A stretch of DNA of 64,000 nt from Natrialba asiatica DSM 12278. Its GTDB lineage: Archaea; Halobacteriota; Halobacteria; Halobacteriales; Natrialbaceae. Position numbers and translations under genes: made by a program. Within the stretch, counting starts at the first letter, position 1. Every line of letters begins with the position of its first letter. The notes under the pieces were generated by a model. It searched no databases and was not told the origin of the DNA. It was given only the letters and a program-made list of their open reading frames with translations. This document shows positions 49,804 to 59,148 of the stretch, piece after piece. Location of the stretch: assembly GCF_000337555.1 (NCBI RefSeq), contig NZ_AOIO01000022.1, positions 1 through 64,000 of the forward strand. The letters run 5' to 3'.

Positions 49804-51192
49804 ATGACCGTCGTCGGGATCGACGATACGGACTCCCGCGAACGCGGCATGTGTACGACCTACGCCGCCGCGACGATCGCCGAGCGGCTGCGCCGCGATG
49901 CCGGCGCTTCGATCGATCGCGTTCTCCTCGTCCGGCTCAATCCCGCCGTCGAGTTCAAGACGCGCGGGAACGCGGCGCTTGCGATTCACACCGACTGCGA
50001 CCCCGACCGCGCGTTCGAACTCGCGCGCGCTGAACTCGAGTCGCTCGCGGAAACGGGAGACGAACGAACGAACCCGGGGTTGGTCGTCGCCGACGTCCGC
50101 CCGGACGCCGACGACCTGCCGGCTGAACTCGGCCGGTTCGCGATGCGAGCGATTCGAGAGCACCTTTCCCTCGAGGAGGCACGGGCTGTAATCGACGGCT
50201 ACGGGTACCGGTCGTGGCACGCCGGTAACGGCCGCGGGCGGATCGGCGCGCTGGCCGCGATCGGTGCCTGGCGCGCGCTCTCCGCGTGGACGTACGAGTT
50301 CATTACCTACCGCGAGTCGGATCGCTGGGGGACGACGCGGACGGTCGATCCCGAGAGCGTCTTCGTCGCGGCGGAGCGAGGCTATCCTGCAGTCTGGGAC
50401 ACCGTCGACCGCGACGAGAACGAGACCGTTTGCGTGCCACACACGCCGGGGCCGATTCTGCACGGCATCCGCGGGGACGATCCCGATCGGGTCCGCCGGG
50501 TCGCCGAACGGATCGAGAGCGAGCCGGTGCGGACGAGCCAGTTGTTCGTCACGAACCAGGGAACGGACGTGCATCTGCGGGATCTGACCGCGGACGAAGC
50601 GGCGAAACAAACGCGGAAATCGGAGACGGACGCGGCGCACCCGCCGGCCGAACTGCGGGACGGTCGTTCCTATCGGCTCGACGCGCGCGTCGCCGAACCG
50701 CCCGAAACGCGGCGCGGAGGACACGTGTTCGTGGAGGTAGCTACGGGCGCGAACGGAACTCGAGCGACGGCCAGCGACGTCGACGCCGCATCCACCACGC
50801 CGTCACGCCACACACTCACCTGCGCCGCCTTCGAACCCACCAAACGCTTTCGCGACCGCATCCGCGCCCTTCGCCCCGGGGACGAACTCACCGTCTGCGG
50901 CGAACTCGCGGGCGGCACCCTCAAACTCGAGAAGTTCGCCCTCCGCGACCTCGTGACCACCGAACTCGCCACGCCCACCTGTCCGGACTGCGAGCGAACG
51001 ATGGAAAGCGCCGGGCGAAATCAGGGGTATCGCTGTCGCGACTGCAAGACGAGTGCAGCCGGAAAAGAGCGGGTGCCAATCGAGCGGTCGCTCGAGCGCG
51101 GCTGGTACGAGGTGCCGCCGTGCGCGCGACGACACATCGCGAAGCCGCTGGTCCGGGGCGGATTCGACGGCCCGATTCACCCGGAGCGCTGA
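49804..51192 (+). CDS. tiaS: tRNA(Ile2) 2-agmatinylcytidine synthetase
   Basis: This 462-residue enzyme attaches agmatine to C34 of tRNA-Ile(CAU) so that it reads AUA, an archaea-specific essential step. The N-terminus MTVVGIDDTDSRERGMCTTYAAATIAERL is the TiaS kinase-like active site (DDTD). HAGNGRGRIGALAAIGAW and VCVPHTPGPILHGIRGDDPD are further conserved blocks. An OB-fold follows (about residues 280-380), then a zinc ribbon (CPDCERTMESAGRNQGYRCRDC) that binds the tRNA acceptor. A haloarchaeal Ala/Ser/Thr insert lies within the OB region. Start ATG 49804. Confidence 0.96.
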   Translation: MTVVGIDDTDSRERGMCTTYAAATIAERLRRDAGASIDRVLLVRLNPAVEFKTRGNAALAIHTDCDPDRAFELARAELESLAETGDERTNPGLVVADVRPDADDLPAELGRFAMRAIREHLSLEEARAVIDGYGYRSWHAGNGRGRIGALAAIGAWRALSAWTYEFITYRESDRWGTTRTVDPESVFVAAERGYPAVWDTVDRDENETVCVPHTPGPILHGIRGDDPDRVRRVAERIESEPVRTSQLFVTNQGTDVHLRDLTADEAAKQTRKSETDAAHPPAELRDGRSYRLDARVAEPPETRRGGHVFVEVATGANGTRATASDVDAASTTPSRHTLTCAAFEPTKRFRDRIRALRPGDELTVCGELAGGTLKLEKFALRDLVTTELATPTCPDCERTMESAGRNQGYRCRDCKTSAAGKERVPIERSLERGWYEVPPCARRHIAKPLVRGGFDGPIHPER

Positions 51193-51227
51193 TCGCCGGG
51201 CTCTCCAGCCGGGACGATCAGGGACAG

Positions 51228-51431
51228 TCAGGGCATACTGACGCCGCGGCGCACGAGAAACTCGCTCGCGTCCTTGATCTCGACCGGACTGCCGATGATC
51301 CGATAGTAGCGCTCGCCCTCCGGAACGATCGTCACGACGAACTCGTCGTCGAGCCGCGGCTCGAGGTTCTCGAGCGTCTCCCGAGGGAGCACGATCTGCG
51401 TACTCTCGCGCAACTGCGACGGATCCGACAT
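51228..51431 (-). CDS. Small VNG_1110C-like protein
   Basis: This 67-residue beta-rich protein reads MSDPSQLRESTQIVLPRETL, then ENLEPRLDDEFVVTIVPEGERYYRIIGSPVEIKDASEFLVRRGVSMP. The RIIGSPVEIKxASxFLxRxGV ending is what I recall for the VNG_1110C family of haloarchaea. The last part resembles a KH-like or SpoVT-like half, but I cannot assign a fold with confidence. Start ATG 51431; convergent with tiaS. Function unknown. Confidence 0.75.
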   Translation of the reverse strand: MSDPSQLRESTQIVLPRETLENLEPRLDDEFVVTIVPEGERYYRIIGSPVEIKDASEFLVRRGVSMP

Positions 51432-51640
51432 TCGTCTAGGCGATCTTCTATTCGCACCTCGTTTATGTGTGTCGATGTATATTTGTATTGGTGATTGGAG
51501 TTCGCACGCCACTGCAATCGAGACGATCCGCAAGCGACAGCTGATGCTCGCTGGGGGCGATCGTCACCGCGTTGCGGCCCCCGCCGCTCGTTCCGTCGCA
51601 TGGAAAGGGTTTTTCGGGACGACCGGCTGGGTATAGACAA

Positions 51641-52753
51641 ATGGGGCTCGAGGAGGATATCGAGGAGATCGAAGACGAAATCGCCAACACCCCCTACAAC
51701 AAGTCGACCGAGGCCCACATCGGTCGCCTCAAGTCCAAGCTCGCGGAGAAAAAGGAAAAATTCGAGAACCAGCAATCCGGCTCCGGCGGCGGCGGCGGCT
51801 ACTCCGTCGAAAAGCACGGCGACGCGACGGTCGCCCTCGTCGGCTTCCCGAGCGTCGGGAAGTCCTCGATGCTGAACTCGTTGACCAACGCCGAGAGCGA
51901 GACGGGGTCCTACGAGTTCACGACGCTCGACGTCAACCCGGGGATGCTCAGCCACCGCGGGGCGAACATCCAGATGCTCGACGTGCCCGGACTGATCGAG
52001 GGGGCGGCGTCGGGCCGCGGCGACGGCAAGCAGGTGCTCGCGGTCGTCCGGAACGCCGACCTGATCATGTTCGTGCTGTCGGTGTTCGAGATCGAGCAGT
52101 ACGACCGGTTACGGGAGGAGCTGTACGACATTAACATCCGCGTCGACCGAGAGCCGCCGCGGGTGACGGTGCGACCGAAGATCAAAGACGGGATCAAGAT
52201 CACCTCGAGCACCGAGCAGGACCTCGACGAGGAGACGATTTCGGACGTATTGCGCGATCAGGGCTACGTCAACGCCGATCTCAACTTACAGGAGAACGTC
52301 ACGATCGACCGGCTGATCGACGGCCTGATGGAGAACCGGGAGTACATCCCGTCGATCACCTGCGTCAACAAGGTCGATCTGATCGAACCGTCCTACAAGG
52401 AAACGGTCGACGAGCAACTTCGCGAGCGCGACCTCGATCCCGAGGAGGTGACGTTCATCAGCGCCGAGAAGGAGAAGGGACTCGACGCGCTCAAGGATCG
52501 AATCTGGAACAACCTCGATCTGATCCGCATCTACATGGACAAGCCGAGCCGCGGCATCGACTGGGAGGAACCGCTCGTGATCGAACGCGGTTCGACCGTC
52601 GGTGAGGCGGTCGAGAAACTCGGCGGCGAGATGGAAGAGCGCTTCCGATTCGCCCGCGTGAGCGGCCCCAGTGCGACCCACGACGAGCAGCAGGTCGGCG
52701 AGGGCCACGTGCTCGAGGACGAGGACGTGTTGAAGCTCATTTTACGGCGGTAG
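51641..52753 (+). CDS. DRG-family (Rbg/Obg-HflX class) GTPase
   Basis: This 370-residue TRAFAC GTPase has an N-terminal helical hairpin (MGLEEDIEEIEDEIANTPYNKSTEAHIGRLKSKLAEKKEKFE) characteristic of DRG, then a Gly-rich loop. The G domain has G1 GFPSVGKSS, the DRG-type FTTLDVNPGML (G2), DVPGLIEGAASGRGDGKQ (G3), CVNKVDLI (G4) and SAEKEKG (G5). The S5D2L insert lies after G3 (RVDREPPRVTVRPKIKDGIKI). A C-terminal TGS domain follows (GEAVEKLGGEMEERFRFARVSGP ... LKLILRR). It is thought to act on ribosomes. Start ATG 51641. Confidence 0.96.
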   Translation: MGLEEDIEEIEDEIANTPYNKSTEAHIGRLKSKLAEKKEKFENQQSGSGGGGGYSVEKHGDATVALVGFPSVGKSSMLNSLTNAESETGSYEFTTLDVNPGMLSHRGANIQMLDVPGLIEGAASGRGDGKQVLAVVRNADLIMFVLSVFEIEQYDRLREELYDINIRVDREPPRVTVRPKIKDGIKITSSTEQDLDEETISDVLRDQGYVNADLNLQENVTIDRLIDGLMENREYIPSITCVNKVDLIEPSYKETVDEQLRERDLDPEEVTFISAEKEKGLDALKDRIWNNLDLIRIYMDKPSRGIDWEEPLVIERGSTVGEAVEKLGGEMEERFRFARVSGPSATHDEQQVGEGHVLEDEDVLKLILRR

Positions 52754-52855
52754 AGATCGACCGAGCGGTGTCTGGTCTGGTGCGACAGTTCCCGGGGCGA
52801 TGAACAGTCGTTCGCCGGCACGAGACTTACCGGCCGTGCCGTTCTACGACCACCG

Positions 52856-53863
52856 ATGTCGAAACGCCCGACCGGAACGATGGACGTGGACCGGCTCCTC
52901 GAACTCCGCGTGGCAGATGCCGTGCTCCCGGCCGAGACGGATTCGGATCCACTCCCGGCCGCCGCAGATCAGCGCCGCACCGAGAGCGGAGACGAGCGAA
53001 CGTACGTCGTGAACATAACCGATCTCGTCGAGCGTACGGAGCTTCCACCCGACCCCATCATCGACTGGAGCACCGACGACCGGGATGCCGACCCGATGCT
53101 CGTCTTCGCACCCCTCCCGCCGGACGAGATCGACGACGCGGCCTTCCCGCGGCGAGTCATCGAGACCGACGACGGGACGTACGCACCTGTCCCCGACGAC
53201 CTGCTACGGATCGATCCGAGCAGCGGACTCGGTATCGACCTGGCGGCCTACGACGACGACAACCCGCTCCTGTTCGAAGCCGTCGCGACCGACGAGACGA
53301 TCGGCCTCCTCCCGGCCAGGTTCGCCGACGGAACGCCGTTCGACGCCGAGCCGCTTCCCGAAACGCCGTCCGAAAGCGATCCCGTCGCCGAGGAAACCCT
53401 CGCTCACGAGTTCGGGGCCGATACTGACGCCGAAGCCGGAACCAGGGCGACGCCGCGCCTCGAAACCGTCGACGCACCGATCGATGCGGAGATCATCGCA
53501 ACAGTCGTCGACGAAACCGAAACCGCCGAGAGCGAACTCGCCGACGCACTCGAGAGGATCCACCAGTACGACCTCCTGAGCATCGAGGATATCGTTCCCG
53601 GTCGAGAACCGCTCTCGGTCGACGGCCGCGTCATCTTTCCCGTCCCCGCGGACGCCTGGACGGTCGAGGTCGGCGCTGAACTCGACGCCGACGAGGGCGT
53701 TCTCGAGGCCGCTCGAACGGCCCACGAGAGACAGGCAAACCGACTGCTCGAGCGCGCGGAGGCGACGGACTACCGAGACGAACTCGCGGACGACGAGTTC
53801 GCAGTTGCGGTGACGGTCGAACTGGATACTACCGAATGGAGCAATACTGGCGAAAGCGGATGA
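52856..53863 (+). CDS. Acidic haloarchaeal protein of unknown function
   Basis: This 335-residue, very acidic, soluble protein has no recognised domain. It starts MSKRPTGTMDVDRLLELRVADAV. There are two lobes separated by an Asp/Glu/Thr-rich linker around residue 185. Both contain VDxxI/VF/PxP-like strands (VVNITDLVERTELP and RVIFPVPADAW), and the second ends in helices (DEGVLEAARTAHERQANRLLERAEATDYRDELADDE). A later Met (MDVDRLLEL) is an alternative start. The gene follows the DRG gene by about 100 bases on the same strand. No prediction is offered. Confidence 0.72.
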   Translation: MSKRPTGTMDVDRLLELRVADAVLPAETDSDPLPAAADQRRTESGDERTYVVNITDLVERTELPPDPIIDWSTDDRDADPMLVFAPLPPDEIDDAAFPRRVIETDDGTYAPVPDDLLRIDPSSGLGIDLAAYDDDNPLLFEAVATDETIGLLPARFADGTPFDAEPLPETPSESDPVAEETLAHEFGADTDAEAGTRATPRLETVDAPIDAEIIATVVDETETAESELADALERIHQYDLLSIEDIVPGREPLSVDGRVIFPVPADAWTVEVGAELDADEGVLEAARTAHERQANRLLERAEATDYRDELADDEFAVAVTVELDTTEWSNTGESG

Positions 53864-53930
53864 GCATGTCTGATACTACACAGTTCTCCGATACTTGAGT
53901 CAGAGACACGGCGACTTCGGATGCCGATCC

Positions 53931-53938
53931 TATTTATA
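53931..53938 (+). promoter_or_regulatory. TATA box of the second nhaC gene
   Basis: TATTTATA lies 25-32 bases before the ATG at 53963, typical for a leaderless start, and supports that start over the upstream ATG at 53921. Confidence 0.6.
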
Positions 53939-53962
53939 CCGCGACTCGCTGAGTATGAGCAT

Positions 53963-55699
53963 ATGGCGGAAGCGCTCTCACTCGTGCCACCGTTGCTCGC
54001 GATTATGCTCGCGATCGTGACGCGTCGGCCGATCCTGTCGTTGTTCGTCGGGATCTGGTCGGGTGGCGTCATCGCAACTGGGAGTATCGGACTCGGACGG
54101 GCGTTCGGTTGGATCGCCGGTTCGATGGCGGATATGTTCCACGCTCAGATCCTCATCTTCACGCTGTTGCTCGGATCGGGCGTTGCACTCATCTGGCGAC
54201 TCGGCGGTGCGACTGCGGTTCGAAACTGGGCGACCGCACGGCTCAAGACCCAGCGAAAGGCCGGTCTCGCGGCCTGGCTTCTCGGAATGCTCCTATTTTT
54301 CGACGACTACGCAAATACTGCCATCGTCGGGAATACGATGCGCGAGATTTCCGATCAGATGCGGATCTCCCGCGAGAAACTGTCGTACATCGTCGACTCG
54401 ACATCCGCACCGGTTGCGACGCTCGGCCTCTCGAGTTGGGTCGCCTTCCAGCTCTCGATGATCGAGGACGGGTATGCGAGCCTCGTCGACAGCGAGGAGG
54501 TAAACGTGGCTGCAGCGGAGACACCGGATGCGTTCGACACGTTCGCCGCCTCGATCCCCTTTAACACCTACTCGCTGCTCGCGATCGTGATGGTCGGTAT
54601 CATCATCATCTCGCGTCGCGACTACGGGGAGATGCTCGGTGCCGAACACCGCGCCTGGCAGACCGGGAAAGTCAATCGCGATGATGCACAGCCGTTACAG
54701 GAGGCCGAGGACGACCTCCGCGCGCCGATCGAGAAACGGCCGATGCTGCGGACGTTCTTCGCCCCGATCGGCGTGTTGATCGCGGTCGCGCTCTCGGGTG
54801 CGTTCTGGACCGGGTACCAGACGTGGCTCACCGACCAGGCCGACGCGGGCGAGCCAACGGCCCTACTTGAAGCAATCGGCGGCGGCAATCTCACCGACTG
54901 GGCAGGGAGTGCCATCCAGGTCTTCGTCGACATCGTCGGCAACGGCGACTTCGCCGCCGCCCTCATCTGGGGCTCGTTCGCGATGGTCGCAACGGCGGTC
55001 ACTATCGGCATCGTCTACGACCTCTTCGACCTCGACGACGGTATCGAGACCGTACTCGAAGGATTCCACCTCATGCTCACCGCCGTCACCGTGCTCGTCC
55101 TCGCCTGGGCCATCAGCGCCGTCGCCGAGGACCTCGGCACCGGTGACTACGTCGCAACCGTCGCGGAGGGCGTCGTCTCGCCCGAACTCCTCCCGATCGC
55201 CATCCTGTTCGTCTCCGCGTTCGTCTCGTTCACCATGGGCTCGTCGTGGGCGACCATGGGCATCGTCACGCCGACCGCTATCACGGTCGCCTACAACCTC
55301 ACCGGGAACTTCGAACTGATGCCGATCGTCGTCGGCGCAGTGTTCTCCGGGGCAATCTTCGGCGATCACACCTCGCCGATCTCGGACACCTCCGTACTCT
55401 CTTCGACGTTCACCGGCGCGGACCTCATCGACCACATCCGTACGCAACTGTACTACGCAAGCACTGTCGCTCTCGTCGTCGTAGTCTGTTACCTCCTCAA
55501 CGGCTACCTCGGCGTCCCGCCCACCGTCTTCCTTCCACTGGGCGTCATCCTCCTCGTCGGACTCGTCTACGCGTTCTCCGAACTCCACGGACTCATCGCG
55601 GGCATCGATCCGAAACCCTCGACCGTCTCGACCGACGCCTCCCGCGATGGCCGCGCCATCGAGACATCCCCCAGCCCCGACCCGGAAGACGCCGAGTGA
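53963..55699 (+). CDS. Na+/H+ antiporter NhaC family protein (second copy)
   Basis: This antiporter of about 578 residues has 12 or so helices, distinct from the one at 42599. It opens MAEALSLVPPLLAIMLAIVTRRPILSLFVGIWSGGVI. GMLLFFDDYANTAIVGNTMREISDQMRISREKLSYIVDSTSAPVATLGLSSWVAFQLSMI holds the acidic pair in helix 4/5. The second half has FVSFTMGSSWATMGIVTPTAITVAYNLTG and GAVFSGAIFGDHTSPISDTSVLSSTFTGADLIDHIRTQLYYA, characteristic of the NhaC (MleN-like) family. It may exchange Na+ or carry malate/lactate as MleN does. Acidic C-terminal tail. Confidence 0.92.
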   Translation: MAEALSLVPPLLAIMLAIVTRRPILSLFVGIWSGGVIATGSIGLGRAFGWIAGSMADMFHAQILIFTLLLGSGVALIWRLGGATAVRNWATARLKTQRKAGLAAWLLGMLLFFDDYANTAIVGNTMREISDQMRISREKLSYIVDSTSAPVATLGLSSWVAFQLSMIEDGYASLVDSEEVNVAAAETPDAFDTFAASIPFNTYSLLAIVMVGIIIISRRDYGEMLGAEHRAWQTGKVNRDDAQPLQEAEDDLRAPIEKRPMLRTFFAPIGVLIAVALSGAFWTGYQTWLTDQADAGEPTALLEAIGGGNLTDWAGSAIQVFVDIVGNGDFAAALIWGSFAMVATAVTIGIVYDLFDLDDGIETVLEGFHLMLTAVTVLVLAWAISAVAEDLGTGDYVATVAEGVVSPELLPIAILFVSAFVSFTMGSSWATMGIVTPTAITVAYNLTGNFELMPIVVGAVFSGAIFGDHTSPISDTSVLSSTFTGADLIDHIRTQLYYASTVALVVVVCYLLNGYLGVPPTVFLPLGVILLVGLVYAFSELHGLIAGIDPKPSTVSTDASRDGRAIETSPSPDPEDAE

Positions 55700-55747
55700 A
55701 CCGCCGCCTTCGCCACGCTTTTTGTACCGCCGAGCGTGATCCCGCGT

Positions 55748-56539
55748 ATGGACGGCACGCTCGACCACGTAATGCTTCGTGTCGCAGACCTGAACGACTC
55801 CCTCGAGTGGTACGAAACCCACCTCGATTACGAGGAGAAAGACCGCCACGAAGGCGACGGCTTCACCATCGTCTACCTCGGCCCCGAGGACATGCACGAA
55901 GACGGCGCGATGCTCGAACTCACCCACAACGAGGGCGACGACGACCTCGACGTCGGCGACGGCTGGGGCCACATCGCCGTCCGCGTTCCCGAAGGTGAAC
56001 TCGAGGACGCCTACCAGCAACTCATGGACGACGGCGTCGAGGACTACCGCGACCCCGAATCCTGCGGCGGTCGCTACGCGTTCGTCAAGGACCCCGACGG
56101 CCACGAGATCGAAATCGTCCAGCGCGACCAGGGCGCACGCTGGTCGCTCGACCACACGATGATCCGAATCGAGGACGCCGACGAGGCACTCGGGTTCTGG
56201 ACCCGCAAGTTCGAGTACGAACACACCAGTCGCTGGGAAGCCGACTCGTTCTCGAACTACTTCATGAAACCCGCGGACGCCGCGCCCGAAGAGATGTCCG
56301 TCGAACTCACCTACAACTACGACGGACGAAGTTACGACATGGGCGACGCATGGGGCCACCTCTGCGTTCGCGTCGACGACCTCGAAGAGGACTGGGACCA
56401 GTTGCTGACCCGCGAGGCGGCCGACTACCGCGACCCGGAGAGCAACGACAACATGTACGCCTTTACGGAAGACCAGGACGGCCACGAGATCGAACTCCTC
56501 GAACGCGATCCAAGCGCCGACTCGCTGTTCCCGTTCTAG
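55748..56539 (+). CDS. Double VOC-domain (glyoxalase-like) protein
   Basis: This 263-residue protein is two tandem VOC (glyoxalase I/dioxygenase) domains of about 125 residues each. The first starts DHVMLRVADLNDSLEWYETHLDYEEKDRHEGDGFTIVYLG, the second DHTMIRIEDADEALGFWTRKFEYEHTSRWEADSFSNYFMKP. Each holds the expected His/Glu metal ligands (first His of the strand, a central Glu, the WGHIAVRV or WGHLCVRV His, and the DPDGHEIEIV or DQDGHEIELL Glu). Glyoxalase I usually acts as a dimer of such units, so this is a fused dimer in one chain. Ligand unknown. Confidence 0.92.
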   Translation: MDGTLDHVMLRVADLNDSLEWYETHLDYEEKDRHEGDGFTIVYLGPEDMHEDGAMLELTHNEGDDDLDVGDGWGHIAVRVPEGELEDAYQQLMDDGVEDYRDPESCGGRYAFVKDPDGHEIEIVQRDQGARWSLDHTMIRIEDADEALGFWTRKFEYEHTSRWEADSFSNYFMKPADAAPEEMSVELTYNYDGRSYDMGDAWGHLCVRVDDLEEDWDQLLTREAADYRDPESNDNMYAFTEDQDGHEIELLERDPSADSLFPF

Positions 56540-56701
56540 GGGCGCTCCGCGCGGAACGGTTCGCTGCTCGAATCGATTTTCTCGCTCCGATCACTACCGC
56601 TACCCGAGGCCGTCAGTTGAGATATTCGTCCATATCTGATATTGCCAGAAGGTGATACCTTCAACAACTTTATGCCGACGGCCATCCGTTCCTCGGAACG
56701 A

Positions 56702-58441
56702 ATGGTAACCGGGTGGCGATTTCGAATCGGGAGCGTTCTCGGAGTCATATCGCTGACAGTTTTTGCTGTTACCATCGCCAACCACCCAGTTTCACAATCA
56801 CTGTTTACGAGCGCGGTTCCGCTATTCAATCGGCTCGAAGTCACCGTCTTGACCGGCGAATCGTTCTTCTGGGCGATCCTGTTGAGGGTCCTCGCTGTAA
56901 CCGGCTGTCTGCTTCCGCTCTATAAACCGCGTCCCCGACGAACGCTCGATACGGCCCTGTTCGCCCAGAAACGAGTGCTGGTCGCAACGTTCGTTCTCGC
57001 AACGCTTGGCTACTTCAAGTGGTCACATCGTCTTCCGCGGGCAACGCTCGTGATGCTGACCGCGATTTTGCTCGTGACGATCCCCGCATTGTTTCTGGCC
57101 ATCAGACGGCGACCCGCCGGGTCGACCGGCCGAACGCTTATCGTCGGGGACGATCTCTCCCAGATCGAAGACATCTCCCCTGCCGTCGATGCGCCGCTCG
57201 TCGGCTATCTCTGTCCCTCAACCGCGACGACGCTTTCGTTCGACGAGGACCGATTCTATGACGAGTCACTGACGGCCGACGGCGGCGTTGCTATCGGTGG
57301 TTCGGAACCGAAACCGGACCCAAGTGCCGACGCGGACACAGCACAGCAACAGCAGTCTCACAACCGCGTACAGGAACAGCGTTCGAACGCTGCTGTGAGC
57401 GACTCCAGCACCCAGACCCAACAGGTCACGGCCCGGAATCAGGCTCAGAGCGACACCCAAACTCACCCCCAAACCACCACGCAACCCCGAAGCCGAACTC
57501 GGACCCAGGATCACACTCGCACCCAAAATCACACTCACGCTCACACTCACGCACACGCTCACACTCGAAACCGTCGTCCCCATCCACACCCAACCCACTC
57601 ACAGCGCGCCGACTCCCACCAGACTGAACTCGATACGCTACCCAGACGCGGTGGCCTGTCGAGACTCGAGACCGTTCTCGTCGAAGACGACATCGACACG
57701 GTCGTTCTTGCCTTCCACCAGCCGGATCGCGCAGAGTTCTTTGGTGCGCTCGATACATGCCAGGAACACGGCGTCAGTGTGAAGGTGCATCGCCAGTACG
57801 CCGACAGCGTCCTCGTCTCGGCCGGAGCCGTGGACAAGCTCGTCGATGTTGACCTCGAACCGTGGGATCCGTTCGATCACTTCTTCAAACGCGTCTTCGA
57901 CGTGATCTTTGCGGTGATCGGACTCATCGTGTTCGCACCGATTATGGTCGCAATTGCGGCCGCGATCAAACTCGATAGTCCGGGACCGGTGCTCTACAGC
58001 CAGGCGCGCACCGCCGGCTTCGGCGAAACGTTTCCCATCTACAAGTTCCGGACGATGATTCCGGAGGGTGAAACGGCGGTGCCGTCGACCGACGAGGAAA
58101 ACGACCGGATCACGCGCGTGGGACACGTTCTCCGACGGACGCATCTCGATGAACTCCCCCAGCTCTGGTCGATTCTACTCGGGGAGATGAGCGTTGTCGG
58201 TCCGCGGGCAGTCTGGACCGACGAGGAACCGCTACTCGAACGGGATGCGCCTGCCTGGCGAAAACGTTGGTTTGTCAAGCCGGGGCTAACGGGACTTGCA
58301 CAGATCAAGGGGGCAAAGAGTACCGATCCGAACATGAAACTCCGGTACGATCTCGAGTACATTCGAACGCAATCGATCTGGGTCGATTGCCTGATCGTCA
58401 TCCGGCAAGTCTGGACGGTCATCGACGAGTTCAGGAGCTGA
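56702..58441 (+). CDS. Polyprenyl-phosphate hexose-1-phosphate transferase (bacterial sugar transferase) with a His/Thr/Gln-rich insert
   Basis: This 579-residue membrane enzyme starts glycan assembly on a lipid carrier. Start ATG 56702 (MVTGWRFR) is chosen over 56672. Four membrane helices lie in the first 150 residues, then a Rossmann-like domain (RTLIVGDDLSQIEDI ... VETVLVEDDIDTVVLAFHQ), then the catalytic domain with FDHFFKRVFDVIFAVIGLIVFAPIMVAIAAAIKLDSPGPVLYSQARTAGFGETFPIYKFRTM and RRTHLDELPQLWSILLGEMSVVGPR, the WbaP/PglC family core. Residues about 203-310 are an extreme low-complexity insert (Gln, Thr, His, Arg; THTHAHTHAHAH) with weaker codon bias, splitting the Rossmann-like part. 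Confidence 0.92.
   Translation: MVTGWRFRIGSVLGVISLTVFAVTIANHPVSQSLFTSAVPLFNRLEVTVLTGESFFWAILLRVLAVTGCLLPLYKPRPRRTLDTALFAQKRVLVATFVLATLGYFKWSHRLPRATLVMLTAILLVTIPALFLAIRRRPAGSTGRTLIVGDDLSQIEDISPAVDAPLVGYLCPSTATTLSFDEDRFYDESLTADGGVAIGGSEPKPDPSADADTAQQQQSHNRVQEQRSNAAVSDSSTQTQQVTARNQAQSDTQTHPQTTTQPRSRTRTQDHTRTQNHTHAHTHAHAHTRNRRPHPHPTHSQRADSHQTELDTLPRRGGLSRLETVLVEDDIDTVVLAFHQPDRAEFFGALDTCQEHGVSVKVHRQYADSVLVSAGAVDKLVDVDLEPWDPFDHFFKRVFDVIFAVIGLIVFAPIMVAIAAAIKLDSPGPVLYSQARTAGFGETFPIYKFRTMIPEGETAVPSTDEENDRITRVGHVLRRTHLDELPQLWSILLGEMSVVGPRAVWTDEEPLLERDAPAWRKRWFVKPGLTGLAQIKGAKSTDPNMKLRYDLEYIRTQSIWVDCLIVIRQVWTVIDEFRS
57511..57567. repeat. CACTCR/CACAC low-complexity tract in the sugar transferase gene
   Basis: An imperfect repeat of CACACTCRC and CACGCACAC units encodes the His/Thr/Ala run of the sugar transferase insert. 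The surrounding 57309-57630 has the same skewed composition. Confidence 0.75.
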
Positions 58442-58533
58442 GGTGGCGGGGGTGCAGCGAAAGCGAGTCGTTGGCAACTGAATCGGAACACCTATTCCGA
58501 CGGTTCCGTTCGCTTCTAACGAGTAACGGCTGC

Positions 58534-59148
58534 ATGAGGGGACCGGGAACGGGATGGACTCGCGTAGTCACAATCGTCGCGCTAGTTGCTGTTCTCGGCG
58601 GGCTGTTCATCTGGGCGGGAACGATGCCGACCGATCCGCTGGAGCAACCCGCGTCCGACGAGACGGAGGTCCCCGGGGACCGAGGTGCTTACGTCGGATC
58701 GACGGTGACGCTCGGCGGGCAGGTCGTCGAGACCGATCCGGTCGTGATCGCGACGAGGGCGAGCGGATACGGGCAGTTCACCGTTATCGGCGCGACCGAA
58801 GCGCTACAGAATACGGACGGGCCACTCGAGCGCGGCGATCACGTCACCGCGTACGGCACGCTCGAAGACGAGTCCACGCTCGTCGCCGAACGAACGCTGA
58901 CGCGCGAGTCAAGTGAGGCGGGGTACATGTATCTCGTCTCGTTCCTCGGCGGAGTGTGGGTGGTCGGTCGGTTCGTTCGTGGCTGGCGGTTCGACTGGGA
59001 GACACGCGCGTTCGTCCCGCGAGAGCGCCCCTGGAGTCTCTCGCGTCTGCTCGGCAACAACGAGCAGCCTCGCCGGTCACGGCGCGGTTCTCGTGGCGAT
59101 CGATCGCCGACTCAGTCAGACCGGACCGGCGGTGATCGGCGTGCCTGA
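58534..59148 (+). CDS. Membrane protein with an OB-fold-like domain, function unknown
   Basis: This 204-residue protein is anchored by an N-terminal helix (RVVTIVALVAVLGGLFIWAG) and a second helix (YMYLVSFLGGVWVVGRFVRG). Between them lies a soluble domain with YVGSTVTLGGQVVETDPVVIATRASGYGQFTVIGATEALQNTDGPLERGDHVTAYGTLED, whose strand pattern resembles the OB folds of stomatin/NfeD or BOF-type modules (inference). A basic Arg/Ser-rich tail ends it. The stop overlaps by eight bases the start of the next gene, so the two are likely an operon. It follows the sugar transferase by about 90 bases. Confidence 0.72.
   Translation: MRGPGTGWTRVVTIVALVAVLGGLFIWAGTMPTDPLEQPASDETEVPGDRGAYVGSTVTLGGQVVETDPVVIATRASGYGQFTVIGATEALQNTDGPLERGDHVTAYGTLEDESTLVAERTLTRESSEAGYMYLVSFLGGVWVVGRFVRGWRFDWETRAFVPRERPWSLSRLLGNNEQPRRSRRGSRGDRSPTQSDRTGGDRRA

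Noticed and set aside
54863-56485. A 540-codon minus-strand frame
   Set aside because: Shadow of the second NhaC and the VOC gene; no domain is visible.
57309-57630. Sugar-transferase insert as a separate gene or mobile element
   Set aside because: It has no stop or start, no terminal repeats, and the frame passes straight through. It is an internal low-complexity segment.
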